Origin: Chloroflexota bacterium
GTDB taxonomy: Bacteria > Chloroflexota > Anaerolineae > UBA7937 > JACPPX01
Assembly: GCA_016196905.1 (NCBI GenBank)
Contig: JACPWV010000039.1
Location: 1 to 12,167, forward strand
Reading direction: 5' to 3'
Length of the DNA stretch: 12,167 nucleotides
Shown here one piece after another: positions 1-6,466 of this stretch. The notes under the pieces are model-generated. The model did not search any database, had not been told where the DNA came from, and saw only the letters and a program-made list of their open reading frames with translations. The position numbers were made by a program, and so were the translations under genes. Within the stretch, counting starts at the first letter, position 1; each line of letters starts with the position of its first letter.

Positions 1-51
1 CATCAGGCAGCCGACCAGGCAACTCAGCAGGACCTTTTGAAAGTTACTCAT
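1..51 (-). CDS. 5'-terminal fragment of an unidentified gene (runs off the window)
   Basis: An ATG lies three bases beyond the TAG stop of the PrsW-like gene and opens a frame that stays open for 17 codons to the window edge. The visible peptide starts M-S-N-F-Q-K and continues with a hydrophobic run containing two Cys (LLSCLVGCLM). This looks like the start of a signal peptide, a lipoprotein leader or a membrane anchor. There is no strong Shine-Dalgarno sequence, so translational coupling to the upstream gene is likely if the gene is real. The family cannot be named from 17 residues. Confidence 0.45.
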   Translation of the reverse strand, partial: MSNFQKVLLSCLVGCLM

Positions 52-54
52 AGG

Positions 55-1035
55 CTAAACGGCCATCTGGCGGATCTGGGCTCGCAGGCTCTCCGCTTCC
101 ACGCGGGTGTCCAACCCGGTGGCCGCGCGACGGTTTTTGAGGAAAGCCAGGCGAGTGAGGAGCTCCTGGCGCCGCCGCACCCTCAGGGCGCGCGCCACCC
201 CCCTTTGGGAAAGCTCACGGAGTTGGACGGCGATGCGACGTCGCCAAGAGGGGAGGACCTTGAACTCGTCGCTGCTGAGCAGGCCACTCTGAATCTCTTC
301 GAGCAACTGGGTGCGCAACCAAACGCCCTCGCGCTGCCAAGTGAGGAGCACGATCGACAGGAACACCAGAACGCCACCCCAGCTCACTACCAGGCTCATC
401 CACAGCCCCGGCCAGTCGAAGACTACTAGCGCGAAGTTGTGGAACATGTGGGCCATCACCGCCCCGGCCAAGCCCAAGGGTGGGGCCAGCCAGACCAGCA
501 AGCCTCGCCGGTTCGAGGCCAAGCTGGCGTAACCGAAACCCAGGCCAGTGAAGCTGGTGTAGAAGGCGTGGTTCAAGCCGAAGAGGATGGTTCTCAGGAA
601 GAAGGTGAACTGCAGGAGCTGGATCCCTTCCTGCAAGTAAGCGCTCAGGAAGTACAGGAAGTCCTCGCTCATGGCGAAGCCGAAGCCGATCAGTGAAGCG
701 TAGACGATGCCGTCCAGGATCCCATCGAACTGTTTGCGATAGACCAGGAAAACCAGGAGCAAAGCAAAGCCCTTGGCCAGCTCCTCGATGATCGGCGCGC
801 CCAAAACCGCGGTGATCGCCGCGGAGGTCTGCTCATTGACTAGGAGAGCTAGGGGGAGTTCAAAGGTGATCTCCAAGATCAAAGAGACGACCACGGCCGG
901 AACTGCCCCCCATACAAAGGTGATCAGGATCAGGCCCCAAGGCTCTCGTTCGTATTTGTCGAGGAGCCAGATGGCCAGGCTGTAGAGCAGCGCGGGCAGA
1001 GCGGCGGCGAGGGCCGAGATCAGCAGGATGTTCAT
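55..1035 (-). CDS. PrsW-family intramembrane metalloprotease
   Basis: A polytopic membrane protein of 326 residues resembling PrsW/CPBP-like intramembrane proteases. In Bacillus, PrsW makes the site-1 cut of an anti-sigma factor. Seen in the sequence: about eight hydrophobic segments over residues 1-235; the E-E-x-x-K signature at residues 84-88 (EELAK); a second acidic motif S-E-D at 123-125 after a glycine-rich helix; His156 in a helix reading NHAFYTSFTGLGFGYA; and the H-x-x-x-x-H-N type motif around His196/His199 (HMFHNF). These are the putative zinc and catalytic positions of the family. Residues 236-326 form a basic, probably cytoplasmic tail rich in Arg and Leu, longer than the minimal PrsW core. 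The start is ATG with GAGGT six bases upstream. The gene follows the PHP gene after about 100 bp and a probable terminator, so it may be transcribed separately. Its substrate is unknown: no sigma or anti-sigma gene is in the window. Confidence 0.88.
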   Translation of the reverse strand: MNILLISALAAALPALLYSLAIWLLDKYEREPWGLILITFVWGAVPAVVVSLILEITFELPLALLVNEQTSAAITAVLGAPIIEELAKGFALLLVFLVYRKQFDGILDGIVYASLIGFGFAMSEDFLYFLSAYLQEGIQLLQFTFFLRTILFGLNHAFYTSFTGLGFGYASLASNRRGLLVWLAPPLGLAGAVMAHMFHNFALVVFDWPGLWMSLVVSWGGVLVFLSIVLLTWQREGVWLRTQLLEEIQSGLLSSDEFKVLPSWRRRIAVQLRELSQRGVARALRVRRRQELLTRLAFLKNRRAATGLDTRVEAESLRAQIRQMAV

Positions 1036-1098
1036 AGGCTACCTCAGCTGAGCCCGGTCGAGTGACTTTTCTCAGCACACAGGCGCGACGTGATTTTC

Positions 1099-1143
1099 AA
1101 AAAGCGGGCCAACCGCGCATCGCCGAAGAAATCTTTAGCCCGC
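1099..1143 (-). terminator. Probable intrinsic terminator of the DUF362-flippase-PHP operon
   Basis: On the minus strand GCGGGC (1143-1138, overlapping the last PHP codons) can pair with GCCCGC (1109-1104). The second arm is followed directly by five T (1103-1099). The loop is long (about 28 nt), which weakens the call, but the GC-rich stem plus T-run sits exactly at the end of the PHP gene. Confidence 0.45.
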
Positions 1144-1785
1144 CAATTTTCGACGCAATTTATTCCAGGAGCTGACCAAGTGGACCAGGGGCGGGGAGGG
1201 CCGGCCCTGCACGCGGCCCTGGCGCAGCGCTTCCAGGAAATCGTCGCGGCCGTTGAAGGGGGGCATCTCCACATAGGCTCGCCCATACTCGAATAGGGTA
1301 TGGGCGTCGCTGCCAGAACTCATGGGCAAGCCGCGCCGGCGGGCCAGTTCGAAAGCCATCTGATTATCTGCTGAAAAAACCATGCGCGCGTTGAGCGTCT
1401 CCAGATAATCGATCTGATCCAGGATATCCCACAGGGCCTCGCGGCGAATGGCTGAACGGCGCAGCCGATCGAAGGGGTGCGGCACGCCGACTAGCCCGCC
1501 TTGCTGGCGAATGCGCCGAATGGTCTCCTCTGGGCTCAATCCCCGCGGAATCTCCTCCTCTAGGAACAGCCCGATGATCTCGCCTTGGTTGGTCTTGATC
1601 TCCGCGCCGACGATGACCGGAAAGGGTGCGATCTTTCGCACCGCCAGCCCGCCAGCGATGGTATTGTGATCGGTGACGGCGACGGTGCCCAATCCACGTC
1701 GTCGGCAGGCTTCTATCAGCGCCTCGGGGGATACGGTGCAGTCTTGGGAGAAACGCGTGTGCATGTGCAGATCAGCTTTTATCAT
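1135..1785 (-). CDS. PHP-domain metal-dependent phosphoesterase
   Basis: A 216-residue protein of the polymerase-and-histidinol-phosphatase (PHP) fold. Small members of this type include the RNase AM / 3',5'-nucleotide bisphosphate phosphatase group. The metal-binding pattern is complete: D-L-H-x-H near the N terminus (His7, His9), Asp15, T-D-H at 38-40, Glu62 (VGAE), His103 (VPHPFD), and S-D-A-H at 159-162. A single domain fills the length. The ATG at 1785 is preferred over the much longer upstream open frame, because that extension is an out-of-frame reading of the flippase gene, the peptide MIKADLH is the usual family start, and GAGGAAGG lies just upstream. The ATG overlaps the flippase TGA (ATGA), which implies translational coupling. 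It is cytosolic with no signal peptide. The real substrate (nucleotide, sugar phosphate or other) cannot be told from sequence. Confidence 0.9.
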   Translation of the reverse strand: MIKADLHMHTRFSQDCTVSPEALIEACRRRGLGTVAVTDHNTIAGGLAVRKIAPFPVIVGAEIKTNQGEIIGLFLEEEIPRGLSPEETIRRIRQQGGLVGVPHPFDRLRRSAIRREALWDILDQIDYLETLNARMVFSADNQMAFELARRRGLPMSSGSDAHTLFEYGRAYVEMPPFNGRDDFLEALRQGRVQGRPSPPLVHLVSSWNKLRRKLAG

Positions 1786-2783
1786 GCCTTCCTCGAAACC
1801 GTTGGCGCGCTGGCGAAGAAGCGCTGGCGATAGAGAAAGAGCGCCACCATCCCCAGGCCGGTGCCCAACCACAACGTGGCCAGGCGGATCAAAACCGCGG
1901 CCGCGACGGCCAGGCTGCGCTCGGGGCTGACCAGCAGCAGCACCAGGCCGGTGAGCCCGAACTCCACCGCCCCCAGACCCCCGGGCAGCAGGGAGATCGC
2001 TCCCACGATGGTGGAGAGGGCCAAGATGAAGATGGCCTGTCCCAGGAGGGTCGCGCTGGGCGGCAGGCCCAGGCCCAAGAAGATGAAGTAGAGGGCGATG
2101 CCCTCGAGTGCCCAGGCCACGGTTCCAATGGCCACCGCCACCAAGGTGGTTCGCCAATTGAAGAGCTGATAGGCACTTTCATAAAGCATGCGCAGGGGAT
2201 CGGAGATACGCGAGATCCAGGGCAGCCTTTCACCCCACCGGAGCAATGCCGTCATCCAGGATCGCCTTTGGACGATGATGACCAGAGCCAAGCTGGAACC
2301 CGTTATCGAGGCCACCAGGGGCAGCCCGAGGGGCGTACTGGCCAAGCCGAGGCTGCCCAGGAGGGCCATGGCCAGGCCGTCGCTGACCCGCTCGGCGACG
2401 ACGATGGGCGCGGAGCGGCTCAGGGGAATGCCGTGGATCTGCTTCAATAGGAAGGCCTTCAAAAACTCGCCCACCTTGCCCGGGGTGAGCACCATGGTGA
2501 AGCCCCCCACGAAGATGGCCAAGCTGTCTGCGCGGCGGAGCCCGCGAACACCCAGGCGCTGTAAGAACAGCTGCCACTTCACGAAGCGCAGAAAATAATT
2601 CACCAGGGTCAGCCCCAAGGCGGGGAAGAAGAACTCCCAGCGGAAATGAGCCAGGGTGGTGCTGAGCTTGGCGATGTCGGCGAAGGCGGCCAGCGCTAAG
2701 AAAACCAGCGTGGCCAGGAGCAGGGGGAGGAGCCAACGCCCACGGAAGGGGTCGAGGCGTCCGACCAGAATCGATTCGCCCAT
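1782..2783 (-). CDS. Lysylphosphatidylglycerol-synthase-type / UPF0104 flippase-like membrane protein
   Basis: An integral membrane protein of 333 residues with about eight hydrophobic helices, homologous to the transmembrane (flippase-like) half of MprF and to the UPF0104/AglD-type family. Diagnostic motifs are T-P-G-K-V-G-E at 100-106, A-E-R-x-x-D-G at 130-136, the glycine-rich L-P-G-G-L-G-A-V-E at 266-274, and a following R-L-A-T-L-W near the last helix. The C-terminal aminoacyl-transferase domain of full MprF is absent, so lipid lysinylation is not expected. Transport or flipping of a lipid or polyprenyl-linked substrate is the family-level guess. It lies 16 bp after the DUF362 gene and overlaps the PHP start by 4 bp. 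No clear Shine-Dalgarno precedes the ATG, so coupling to the DUF362 gene is likely. Confidence 0.88.
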   Translation of the reverse strand: MGESILVGRLDPFRGRWLLPLLLATLVFLALAAFADIAKLSTTLAHFRWEFFFPALGLTLVNYFLRFVKWQLFLQRLGVRGLRRADSLAIFVGGFTMVLTPGKVGEFLKAFLLKQIHGIPLSRSAPIVVAERVSDGLAMALLGSLGLASTPLGLPLVASITGSSLALVIIVQRRSWMTALLRWGERLPWISRISDPLRMLYESAYQLFNWRTTLVAVAIGTVAWALEGIALYFIFLGLGLPPSATLLGQAIFILALSTIVGAISLLPGGLGAVEFGLTGLVLLLVSPERSLAVAAAVLIRLATLWLGTGLGMVALFLYRQRFFASAPTVSRKA

Positions 2784-2799
2784 CGAACGGACTCGGCGG

Positions 2800-3960
2800 T
2801 TACCAGGGAACCGCTTCCTCTTGGATCGGCTCGTGGATCTGGATACGCTCCCCGCCGTAGGTCTGAAATAGCCGGCCCCACTCGGTGCGCAAGATTTTTT
2901 GGGCGCGGGGTCGACCGATGAGGGGATACCAGTAGACGTTGTGGTACAAATTGGAGGCGAGATAGGCCCAGGGCACCAGGGGGGTGCGTAGCAGCAGCTT
3001 CTCGAATGGTTTCAGGACCCCATGGTAGATCATCTTCTGGCCGCGGCTGGCCAAGGTATCCTCGGTGCCGGAGAAGCGCCAGTTCTCCTCGGCGGCGTCC
3101 ACATCGCCGACGATCTGGATGTCACGGGGATCGCCGACTCCATAACCTTTTTCGTGAGCCAGGCGGATAAAGCGCAGACGGAGGGGATCAAAACCCATGA
3201 TCTTGGCCGCCGCCGCATCGATGGCCACCTGATCCGCGCTGGCTAGGATCACGTTCTTCACATGGGGACGCATGGCCCGCGGGCCGGGCCCGTCCCCGGC
3301 CCAGATCCCATCGACCACCGCGAAGAGCCCACTATGGACGTCTAACTGAATCTGCAGGAGATCGACCAGGGTGTCGTGAATGACGCTGTGGGTCCAATGG
3401 CGTTTTTCGTTCAAAAGGCCGCCGAAGGCGTTTTTCATCGCCCCGGTCATGGTGGTGAAGACATGCGTTTTCATGGTGGGCAGGTGGATGATGTTCTTAT
3501 CGATGAAGAGCTTGGGGATGCGCACGCCCTGGGGGTAGATCTGATGCAGGACCAAAAAGGGATGTTGGGGTTGGTAGGGGATCCATTCGAAGCGGCGCTC
3601 ATAGATGTGTAGGTTGGCGATTCCGTAGCGATCGGTGACGAATTTATGGCGGTTGTTGATCTCCCCCAGCTTGGCGCTGACCACCACGGTCCGGTTGTGC
3701 ACCGCACTCAGGCTCTCCTGTCGGTATCCGTCCTCAAGTAGCGTGCGGATGACGCCCTCCAACTGCCAGGGGGGGGAGGAGCAAGCGGGGAACCACAGCT
3801 GCCAGGAGATGTTCACCTTGAGCAGCGTGTCTTTATCCTGAGGCAAGTTCTGGCGATAGCCGGCCAGGTGCAGCAGCCGGGCATAGTCCTCCAGCACCGT
3901 TTGGGGGCTGGTGTGCAGGATGGCCACCCGACCGCGCCCGGGGAAATTCTTCTCGATCAT
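2800..3960 (-). CDS. DUF362 domain-containing protein
   Basis: A protein of 386 residues (388 if the in-frame GTG at 3966 is used) that matches the DUF362 family. The strongest evidence is the central motif K-T-H-V-F-T-T-M-T-G-A-M-K-N-A-F-G-G (about residues 164-181), followed by the H-W-T-H-S-V-I-H region and the A-V-V-D-G-I-W-A-G-D-G-P-G-P block near 214-227. Many DUF362 proteins carry 4Fe-4S ferredoxin motifs. This one has a single Cys in its N-terminal third and no cluster motif, so a redox role is not supported. Function is unknown. It has no signal peptide. An AAAGG lies nine bases before the ATG at 3960 and three before the GTG, so I prefer the ATG. It is the first gene of a three-gene operon behind a TTGACA/TATGTT promoter. 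Confidence 0.85.
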   Translation of the reverse strand: MIEKNFPGRGRVAILHTSPQTVLEDYARLLHLAGYRQNLPQDKDTLLKVNISWQLWFPACSSPPWQLEGVIRTLLEDGYRQESLSAVHNRTVVVSAKLGEINNRHKFVTDRYGIANLHIYERRFEWIPYQPQHPFLVLHQIYPQGVRIPKLFIDKNIIHLPTMKTHVFTTMTGAMKNAFGGLLNEKRHWTHSVIHDTLVDLLQIQLDVHSGLFAVVDGIWAGDGPGPRAMRPHVKNVILASADQVAIDAAAAKIMGFDPLRLRFIRLAHEKGYGVGDPRDIQIVGDVDAAEENWRFSGTEDTLASRGQKMIYHGVLKPFEKLLLRTPLVPWAYLASNLYHNVYWYPLIGRPRAQKILRTEWGRLFQTYGGERIQIHEPIQEEAVPW

Positions 3961-4010
3961 TCCCACGAACCTTTGCCTTTCTCAAGCGCTGGGCTAGATG
4001 CGACTGGATA

Positions 4011-4039
4011 AACATAGCGGGGGGGTTGGCTTTTGTCAA
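4011..4039 (-). promoter_or_regulatory. Sigma70-type promoter of the DUF362 operon
   Basis: On the minus strand, a perfect TTGACA (4039-4034) and TATGTT (4016-4011) are separated by exactly 17 bp. Transcription would start near 4004, about 44 nt before the DUF362 ATG. Confidence 0.7.
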
Positions 4040-4059
4040 GGCGGGTTACCAAAGGACCA

Positions 4060-4088
4060 TTGAGAGCCCCTAGTTCCTGTGTTATAAT
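4060..4088 (+). promoter_or_regulatory. Sigma70-type promoter of the histidine kinase operon
   Basis: TTGAGA (4060-4065) and a perfect TATAAT (4083-4088) are separated by 17 bp. The predicted start of transcription is near 4095. This rules out the in-frame TTG at 4088, which is part of the -10 box, and supports the ATG at 4109 with a short leader. Confidence 0.75.
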
Positions 4089-4108
4089 TGCGGTTTGGAT
4101 GGCTGTCG

Positions 4109-5287
4109 ATGGCGAACCCAAAGAGACGCCCACAGGTCCTCAACATCCTGGCGGAGATTGGGGAGAGCACGAATGCCAGCCTGGAGCTCGACGAGGTCCT
4201 TCCAGCTATCCTGCGGGCGGTACGCAGATTAATCCCCTACGCCGCCGCGGAGATCACCCTGTGGGAGGATGAGGCGCGCGTCTTGGTGGTCCGGGCTCAA
4301 GCCGGGGATCCACGCTACACCGCTCATTCCGGTGGCTTCTATCGACTGGGAGAGGGTTACACCGGTTGGATCGCACGCAACAAGGAGCCGCTGCTCATCG
4401 CCGATGCCTCCAGGCGCAAGGATATCCAGCCCAAGTCTGTCGTTCCCCGGGCGAAACCCATCGCCTCCTTCATCGGAGTGCCCCTCCTGGCGGGAGAGGA
4501 CTTGGTGGGGACTCTGGAGCTGGCCAGCAACACCCCCAAGACCTACACCCGGGAGCATGTGCAGCTGCTGGAGGTGATCGGCCACCAGGCCACCGCGGCT
4601 ATCGAGAACGCGCGGCTCTACCGCCGCCTGCGCGATGAGCGCGAACGGATCCTGCGAGCTCAGGAGGAAGTGCGCCGCGAGTTGGCTCGCAACCTGCACG
4701 ACGGTACGGTGCAGCAGTTGGCCTCCATCGCCATGGGGCTGGATCATGTGCGCCAACTCTTGCGCGTCAATCCGGATGGGGTGAGCCAGGAGCTGGAATC
4801 CCTCCAGGCCCTGGCCTTCCGTGCCTCCCAGCAGGCCCGTCTGCTCCTGTTTGAGCTGCGTCCGGTGATTTTGGAAAGCCAGGGTCTCCTGCCCGCCCTG
4901 GAGATGTATCTTCAGCAGCTCTCCCAGAACCACAGCCCCAAGTTCCACTTGCGCACGCCGCCAGCCCTGCCCCGCTTGGGGGCGCGCGTGGAGGCGGCCG
5001 TCTTCGACATTATTCAGGAAGCGGTGACCAACGCCCGTAAGCACGCTCAGGCCAAGAACATCCGCCTGCGGGTGAGCGAGGAGAAGGACGAGCTGCGCAT
5101 CTCCATTGACGACGATGGAAAGGGATTCGACGTGGCCGCGGTCCGCGGCGGCTATGAACGGCGCAGCAGCTTCGGCTTGCTCAATATGCAGGAGCGGACC
5201 GAGTTGATCGATGGCCACTTCTCGGTGGCCTCGGAGGTCGGGAAGGGGACGCGGGTGATCCTGCGGGTGCCCCTCCGACGCGTTTGA
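4109..5287 (+). CDS. GAF-domain sensor histidine kinase (NarL/DesK-type, HisKA_3)
   Basis: A soluble two-component sensor kinase of 392 residues. A GAF domain covers about residues 20-168 and probably binds a small ligand or senses redox state; its ligand is unknown. A short coiled linker leads to the HisKA_3 dimerisation helix with the phospho-acceptor His197 in E-L-A-R-N-L-H-D-G-T-V-Q-Q-L. The HATPase_c domain follows: N box around Asn308 (EAVTNARKHA), G1 box D-D-D-G-K-G-F at 334-340, and G2 box F-G-L-L-N-M near 355 with G-K-G at 378-380. There are no transmembrane segments, so it acts in the cytoplasm. No response-regulator gene is adjacent; the partner should be a LuxR/NarL-type regulator elsewhere. 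The ATG start is chosen because the promoter -10 box lies directly upstream; a weak GGATGG serves as ribosome site. The TPR gene follows with almost no gap. Confidence 0.93.
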   Translation: MANPKRRPQVLNILAEIGESTNASLELDEVLPAILRAVRRLIPYAAAEITLWEDEARVLVVRAQAGDPRYTAHSGGFYRLGEGYTGWIARNKEPLLIADASRRKDIQPKSVVPRAKPIASFIGVPLLAGEDLVGTLELASNTPKTYTREHVQLLEVIGHQATAAIENARLYRRLRDERERILRAQEEVRRELARNLHDGTVQQLASIAMGLDHVRQLLRVNPDGVSQELESLQALAFRASQQARLLLFELRPVILESQGLLPALEMYLQQLSQNHSPKFHLRTPPALPRLGARVEAAVFDIIQEAVTNARKHAQAKNIRLRVSEEKDELRISIDDDGKGFDVAAVRGGYERRSSFGLLNMQERTELIDGHFSVASEVGKGTRVILRVPLRRV

Positions 5288-5294
5288 GGTGACC

Positions 5295-5852
5295 ATGAGC
5301 ACCATCTCGCTCGAGCAAGCCCGGGTCCTCAAGGAAAAGGCCATGGAACTCTACCGCCGCGGAGAGTACCCAGGGGCAGCCGCATCTCTGACCGAGGCAC
5401 GCGCCCTCTTCCAAGCCCAGGGCGCTCGACGCGAGGAGGCCGAGGCTCTTAACAACTTGGGGGTGGTGCATCTCCTCCTGGAGCACTGGGGCGAGGCCGC
5501 CCAAGCCCTGGAACAGGCGCGGGTTGCCTTCGTCGAGCTGGAAGATCTAGGCGGCCAGGGCGAGGCGCTGGGCAACCTGGGTGTGCTCTATCGCCGGCGG
5601 GGCGATGCGGAAGGTGCGGTGGCTACCCTCAAGGACGCGGCTGACCTCCTGCAACGGGCGGGGAAGTGGGAGGCGGCCATGCACACCTATCGAGCCGCCG
5701 CGCGCATTCGCTTGGGCCAGGGGCGCATCCTGGAATTCCTGCATTTCTACGATCTCAGCCTGGCCTGTTTTGATAAGCCCAGCTGGGGCAATAGACTGTT
5801 ACGCAAACTTATCCAAATCCCCATGGGCCTCTTGACTCGTCGAGCGGCTTGA
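5295..5852 (+). CDS. Tetratricopeptide repeat protein
   Basis: A 185-residue, all-helical protein built of about four TPR-like repeats (roughly residues 10-43, 48-82, 88-121 and 124-157). The repeats show the A-L-x-N-L-G-x-x-x and Y-R-R-x-G-x-x-x-x-A patterns. TPR units bind peptides or proteins; here the obvious partner candidate is the histidine kinase encoded just upstream, with which it is co-transcribed. No signal peptide or membrane segment is visible, and the last 25 residues are basic. The ATG at 5295 lies seven bases after the kinase stop, with GAGGTGA overlapping that stop as ribosome site. A GTG two codons upstream (5289) is a possible alternative start. The cellular role is unknown. 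Confidence 0.82.
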   Translation: MSTISLEQARVLKEKAMELYRRGEYPGAAASLTEARALFQAQGARREEAEALNNLGVVHLLLEHWGEAAQALEQARVAFVELEDLGGQGEALGNLGVLYRRRGDAEGAVATLKDAADLLQRAGKWEAAMHTYRAAARIRLGQGRILEFLHFYDLSLACFDKPSWGNRLLRKLIQIPMGLLTRRAA

Positions 5853-5913
5853 ACTCTGCGCGATCCGATAAACAGCAGCGAGGCTCATCAGCCTCGCCGA
5901 TTTTTTGCAGAGT
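5853..5913 (+). terminator. Intrinsic terminator between convergent genes
   Basis: A perfect 8-bp stem GCGAGGCT/AGCCTCGC (5878-5885 with 5890-5897) with a CATC loop is followed by CGA and six T (5901-5906). An outer inverted repeat ACTCTGC/GCAGAGT (5853-5859 with 5907-5913) encloses it. On the minus strand the hairpin is followed only by TGCTGTTT, so it is strong for the kinase-TPR operon and weaker for the convergent membrane gene. Confidence 0.85.
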
Positions 5914-5922
5914 CAGGTGTGT

Positions 5923-6372
5923 TTAGAGAACGTATTTAAGGAAGTAGCTAAAAAGCGTGCCGCCAGCCAGGGTCAGGAGCCAGGTCACCAGAAGGACTTG
6001 CATCAGCAGTTTGAAGCGGATCGGACGCCAACGTCGCGGCTTGGGGTAGTTGGCCATGACCAAGACGAGGAACAGTGCGAGTCCCAACAGGAGAACACCG
6101 ATAAGCATATGCAGCGGCAGATAGGTGCGAACGAAATTGGCTATGTTCGGTGCCAGATAGAGCGAGCGGGAGGCCATAGAAGCTGGGATCATCAGCCCGA
6201 TCACAGCCCCGATCTGGATCAGTGTGGCTAGCGTCATCAGGCGACGATGTAGATTCACATCACCGCGTCGAATCCTCGCAAAGGCATAAACCAAGAGGGC
6301 TGCGATCACCGCTTCGGCCACCAACACCAGATCGGCCAAGAGCGGCGCTCGGGTTCCGAAAAGGCTGGACAC
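5923..6372 (-). CDS. Small four-helix membrane protein, DUF420-like
   Basis: A 149-residue membrane protein with four clear hydrophobic helices (about 11-33, 46-66, 84-108 and 121-143). Charged loops separate them, including R-I-R-R-G-D and N-Y-P-K-P-R-R-W-R. His42 in L-H-R-R-L-M and His88 in L-P-L-H-M-L lie at helix ends. This layout and the F-G-T-R-A-P-L-L-A-D-L start resemble DUF420 proteins, some of which occur near cytochrome oxidase genes. No such neighbours are present here, so a heme or oxidase link is only a family-level suggestion. The start is GTG, fixed by a consensus GGAGG four bases upstream. It lies downstream of the EF-G-like gene on the same strand (about 95 bp gap with a hairpin) and converges on the TPR gene. 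Confidence 0.7.
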   Translation of the reverse strand: MSSLFGTRAPLLADLVLVAEAVIAALLVYAFARIRRGDVNLHRRLMTLATLIQIGAVIGLMIPASMASRSLYLAPNIANFVRTYLPLHMLIGVLLLGLALFLVLVMANYPKPRRWRPIRFKLLMQVLLVTWLLTLAGGTLFSYFLKYVL

Positions 6373-6412
6373 TCTGCCTCCTTACGATCGATGTGTGAGA
6401 AGCGAATTAAGT

Positions 6413-6434
6413 CGGCCTCACCCGCAAGAGGCCG
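6413..6434 (-). terminator. Hairpin after the EF-G-like gene, weak terminator candidate
   Basis: A perfect 7-bp stem CGGCCTC/GAGGCCG with an 8-nt loop lies about 33 nt after the stop codon at 6467. It is followed on the minus strand by ACTTAATT, which is a poor T-tract. It may be an attenuator or an RNA-end stabiliser instead. Confidence 0.4.
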
Positions 6435-6466
6435 CAGCATCGGTGTAGCTCGCGCTCGAAATCGAC

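Noticed and set aside
1786..2157. N-terminal extension of the PHP protein into the flippase gene
   Set aside because: The extension reads as Gly/His/Arg-rich out-of-frame sequence; the ATG at 1785 has a ribosome site and the usual PHP start.
4229..5344. Long open frame (371 codons) antisense to the histidine kinase
   Set aside because: Composition is typical of a shadow of GC-rich coding, with no domain. The opposite strand has a complete kinase with all motifs.
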